DNA from: Acidobacteriota bacterium
GTDB lineage: Bacteria; Acidobacteriota; Blastocatellia; RBC074
Direction of reading: 5' to 3'
Assembly: GCA_013140935.1 (NCBI GenBank)
Contig: JABFSD010000415.1
Location: 1-8,574, forward strand
Length of the DNA stretch: 8,574 bases
In this document: positions 7,181 to 8,574 of the stretch, piece after piece
Layout of the letters: each line of letters begins with the position of its first letter
Numbering within the stretch: position 1 is the first letter of the stretch
Made by a program: the position numbers and the translations under genes
Notes under the pieces: generated by a model
What the model saw: only the letters and a program-made list of their open reading frames with translations
Told to the model about the DNA's origin: nothing
Databases searched by the model: none

Positions 7181-7280
7181 GAAGTCTGGGCAAGTCTGGA
7201 AAAGTCAGCCGGGCAGATGATTACCGCTATCTGACTTTTCCAGACTTGCCGAGACTTTTCTAGACTTCACTAGACCTGTG
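7161..7280. repeat. Inverted array of ten decamers forming a long hairpin
   Basis: From 7161 to 7210 five consecutive 10-base units follow an approximate nAAGTCTGGA pattern (GAAGTCTGGA, AAAGTCTTGA, GAAGTCTGGG, CAAGTCTGGA, AAAGTCAGCC). From 7231 to 7280 five more units have the opposite orientation (CTGACTTTTC, CAGACTTGCC, GAGACTTTTC, TAGACTTCAC, TAGACCTGTG). The inner arms 7189-7208 and 7231-7250 are perfectly complementary over 20 bases, with a 22-base loop. The outer arms 7161-7177 and 7252-7268 match over 17 bases with one G-U-type difference, one extra decamer lying on the left side. It covers the end of the membrane protein gene and almost the whole gap to the transporter. It could end or attenuate transcription, or bind a protein on one face of the helix given the 10-base period. 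Confidence 0.8.
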
Positions 7281-7285
7281 ATTTT

Positions 7286-8548
7286 ATGACGACCTTGCGA
7301 AACGAAATGCCGCTAACGTTGCCGTGGCTAGCCCGCTTGCCGCTTTACTATGGCTGGATCAACTTGATCGTAGCCTCGCTCGCCATGGTCGGTACGCTGC
7401 CCGGACGCACGCAGGGTTTGGGACTCATTACAGAATCTTTGCTCAAAGACTTGCAACTTGATCGCGTGACCTTTGCGCAAATCAATCTGTGGGCGACGCT
7501 GATCGGCGCGTTGGGTTGCTTGGGCATCGGCAAACTGATTGACCGATTCGGCAGTCGCATCGTCGTCACCGTCGTTGTCGTAGCGTTGGGCTTGACCGTC
7601 TGGTTGATGAGCAACGTGAGAAACACGCCAACGCTGGCTTTGCTAATCACGCTCACGCGCGGGTTCGGGCAAAGCGCGCTTTCGGTCGTCAGCATCACGA
7701 TGGTCGGGCAGTGGTTCGTTAAGCGATTGAGTGCGGCGATGGCGAGTTACACAGTGCTGTTAAGCGTAGGTTTCATGATCGCCTTTCCCGTCGTGGGCGC
7801 AGCCGTCATCAATTCAGGTTGGCGCGCGACGTGGTTGTGCATCGCGGTGGCGTTGTTGTGCATTCTCGCGCCCTTGAGTTGGTGGCTCGTGCGCGAATCA
7901 CCCGAAGCCTGCGGCGTGGCTTTAGATGGAAAGGGTGATGGCAAGGCCGCAGATGAACCGGCGACCGTCACCGATTTCACTTTGGGACAAGCGCTGGCAA
8001 CGCCCGCGTTTTGAGTCTTCGCGTTGTCGAGTTCGGTCTATGGCTTGATCGCTTCGGGCATTGCGCTGTTTAACGAATCCATTCTGGCTGAGTTGGGCTT
8101 TGCGCCGACGGTCTATCACAACAGCCTGGCGATCACGGCAATTACCGCACTGGCGGGAAACTTTTTAGGCGGCTGGCTCACCACCAAATGGTCAATGAAT
8201 CGTTTGATGGCGTTGGCGATGAGCTTGCTCGCGCTGTCTTTGCTCGCCTTGCCGCACTTGCGCGGCGTCACGCACGTTGCACTTTATGCCTTAGTGATGG
8301 GCGTCGCGGGCGGATTCGTGATGGTGATTTTCTTTTCGTATTGGAGCCGCGCTTTTGGCCGCGCGCATCTCGGCCAGATTCAAGGCGCGGCGCAGGCTCT
8401 GACCGTGCTGGCTTCGGCCATCGGGCCGTTGCTGTTGGCGGAATGCGTCACGCGCACAGGTTCTTACGCCGTGATGTTTCGATTGTTAGCGGCGGTCGTG
8501 GCTGCGCTCGCGGTCTACAGTTTTTCTTTGCTTCAGTGTCCTGCATAA
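7286..8548 (+). pseudogene. Major facilitator superfamily transporter interrupted by an in-frame TGA
   Basis: A single frame from ATG 7286 to TAA 8546-8548 would encode 420 residues if the TGA at 8012-8014 (codon 243) were sense. That is a normal length for a 12-helix MFS carrier. The N-terminal half has hydrophobic helices, with MFS motif A as GKLIDRFGSR at 82-91 between helices 2 and 3. After helix 6 comes a hydrophilic loop (about 203-235). The second half resumes in the same frame with more helices and a degenerate second motif A (GGWLTTKWSMNR, 295-306). The break falls in TPAF-stop-VFAL, at the start of helix 7, where related carriers usually have Trp; TGG to TGA is one transition. No ribosome binding site restarts the second half. 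The start at 7286 also lacks a clear binding site, only six bases after the decamer array. The substrate is not identifiable, though the YYGWINL start recalls monocarboxylate/oxalate-type carriers. It could be a true pseudogene, a sequencing error or readthrough. Confidence 0.8.
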
Positions 8549-8574
8549 ATTCGTTTCCTCTCTAAACTCCAGGC

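Noticed and set aside
7161..7280. CRISPR array
   Set aside because: Units are contiguous 10-mers without spacers and invert at the centre; no cas gene is nearby.
8012..8014. Reassignment of TGA to Trp, or selenocysteine insertion, in the transporter
   Set aside because: TGA ends the propeller gene at 6548-6550 and the membrane protein gene at 7178-7180, so TGA is a stop here; the position is normally Trp in such carriers, and I see no convincing selenocysteine hairpin downstream.

Overview
The window looks like a stretch of chromosome from a GC-rich, Gram-negative-type environmental bacterium. The best guess is an Acidobacteriota of the Blastocatellia type. That guess rests on the mix of exported hydrolases, a very large secreted Asp-box (BNR/sortilin-like) propeller protein, good Shine-Dalgarno sites and intergenic palindromic repeats. 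No rRNA or other phylogenetic marker is present, so the assignment is an inference.

Layout. (1) Bases 2-1387 (+): 3' part of a PhoPQ-activated pathogenicity-related family alpha/beta hydrolase, cut by the window edge. (2) 1475-2671 (+): complete exported zinc dipeptidase of peptidase family M19. (3) 2738-3236 (-): two small overlapping genes on the opposite strand, each with a strong ribosome binding site. The downstream one encodes a charged coiled-coil protein. (4) 3446-6550 (+): a 1034-residue exported beta-propeller protein with eleven Asp-box motifs. (5) 6564-6658: a nested palindrome with 34-base arms. (6) 6707-7180 (+): a small polytopic membrane protein whose 5' end seems to be displaced by a one-base frameshift. 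(7) 7161-7280: ten back-to-back decamers, five in one orientation and five inverted, forming a long hairpin that overlaps the end of the membrane protein gene. (8) 7286-8548 (+): a major facilitator superfamily transporter interrupted by a single in-frame TGA where a Trp codon is expected.

The first three large genes all encode proteins acting outside the cytoplasm: an esterase/peptidase-like hydrolase, a dipeptidase and a secreted propeller. This fits scavenging of peptides or processing of exported proteins, but they are not clearly one operon. The oppositely oriented small-gene pair splits the dipeptidase from the propeller gene. The right-hand 2 kb differs in character: two palindromic repeat elements and two apparent coding lesions lie close together.

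I found no tRNA, rRNA, CRISPR array, transposase or phage gene. The strongest candidates for something undescribed are the decamer inverted array, the nested palindrome, and the coupled small coiled-coil gene pair.
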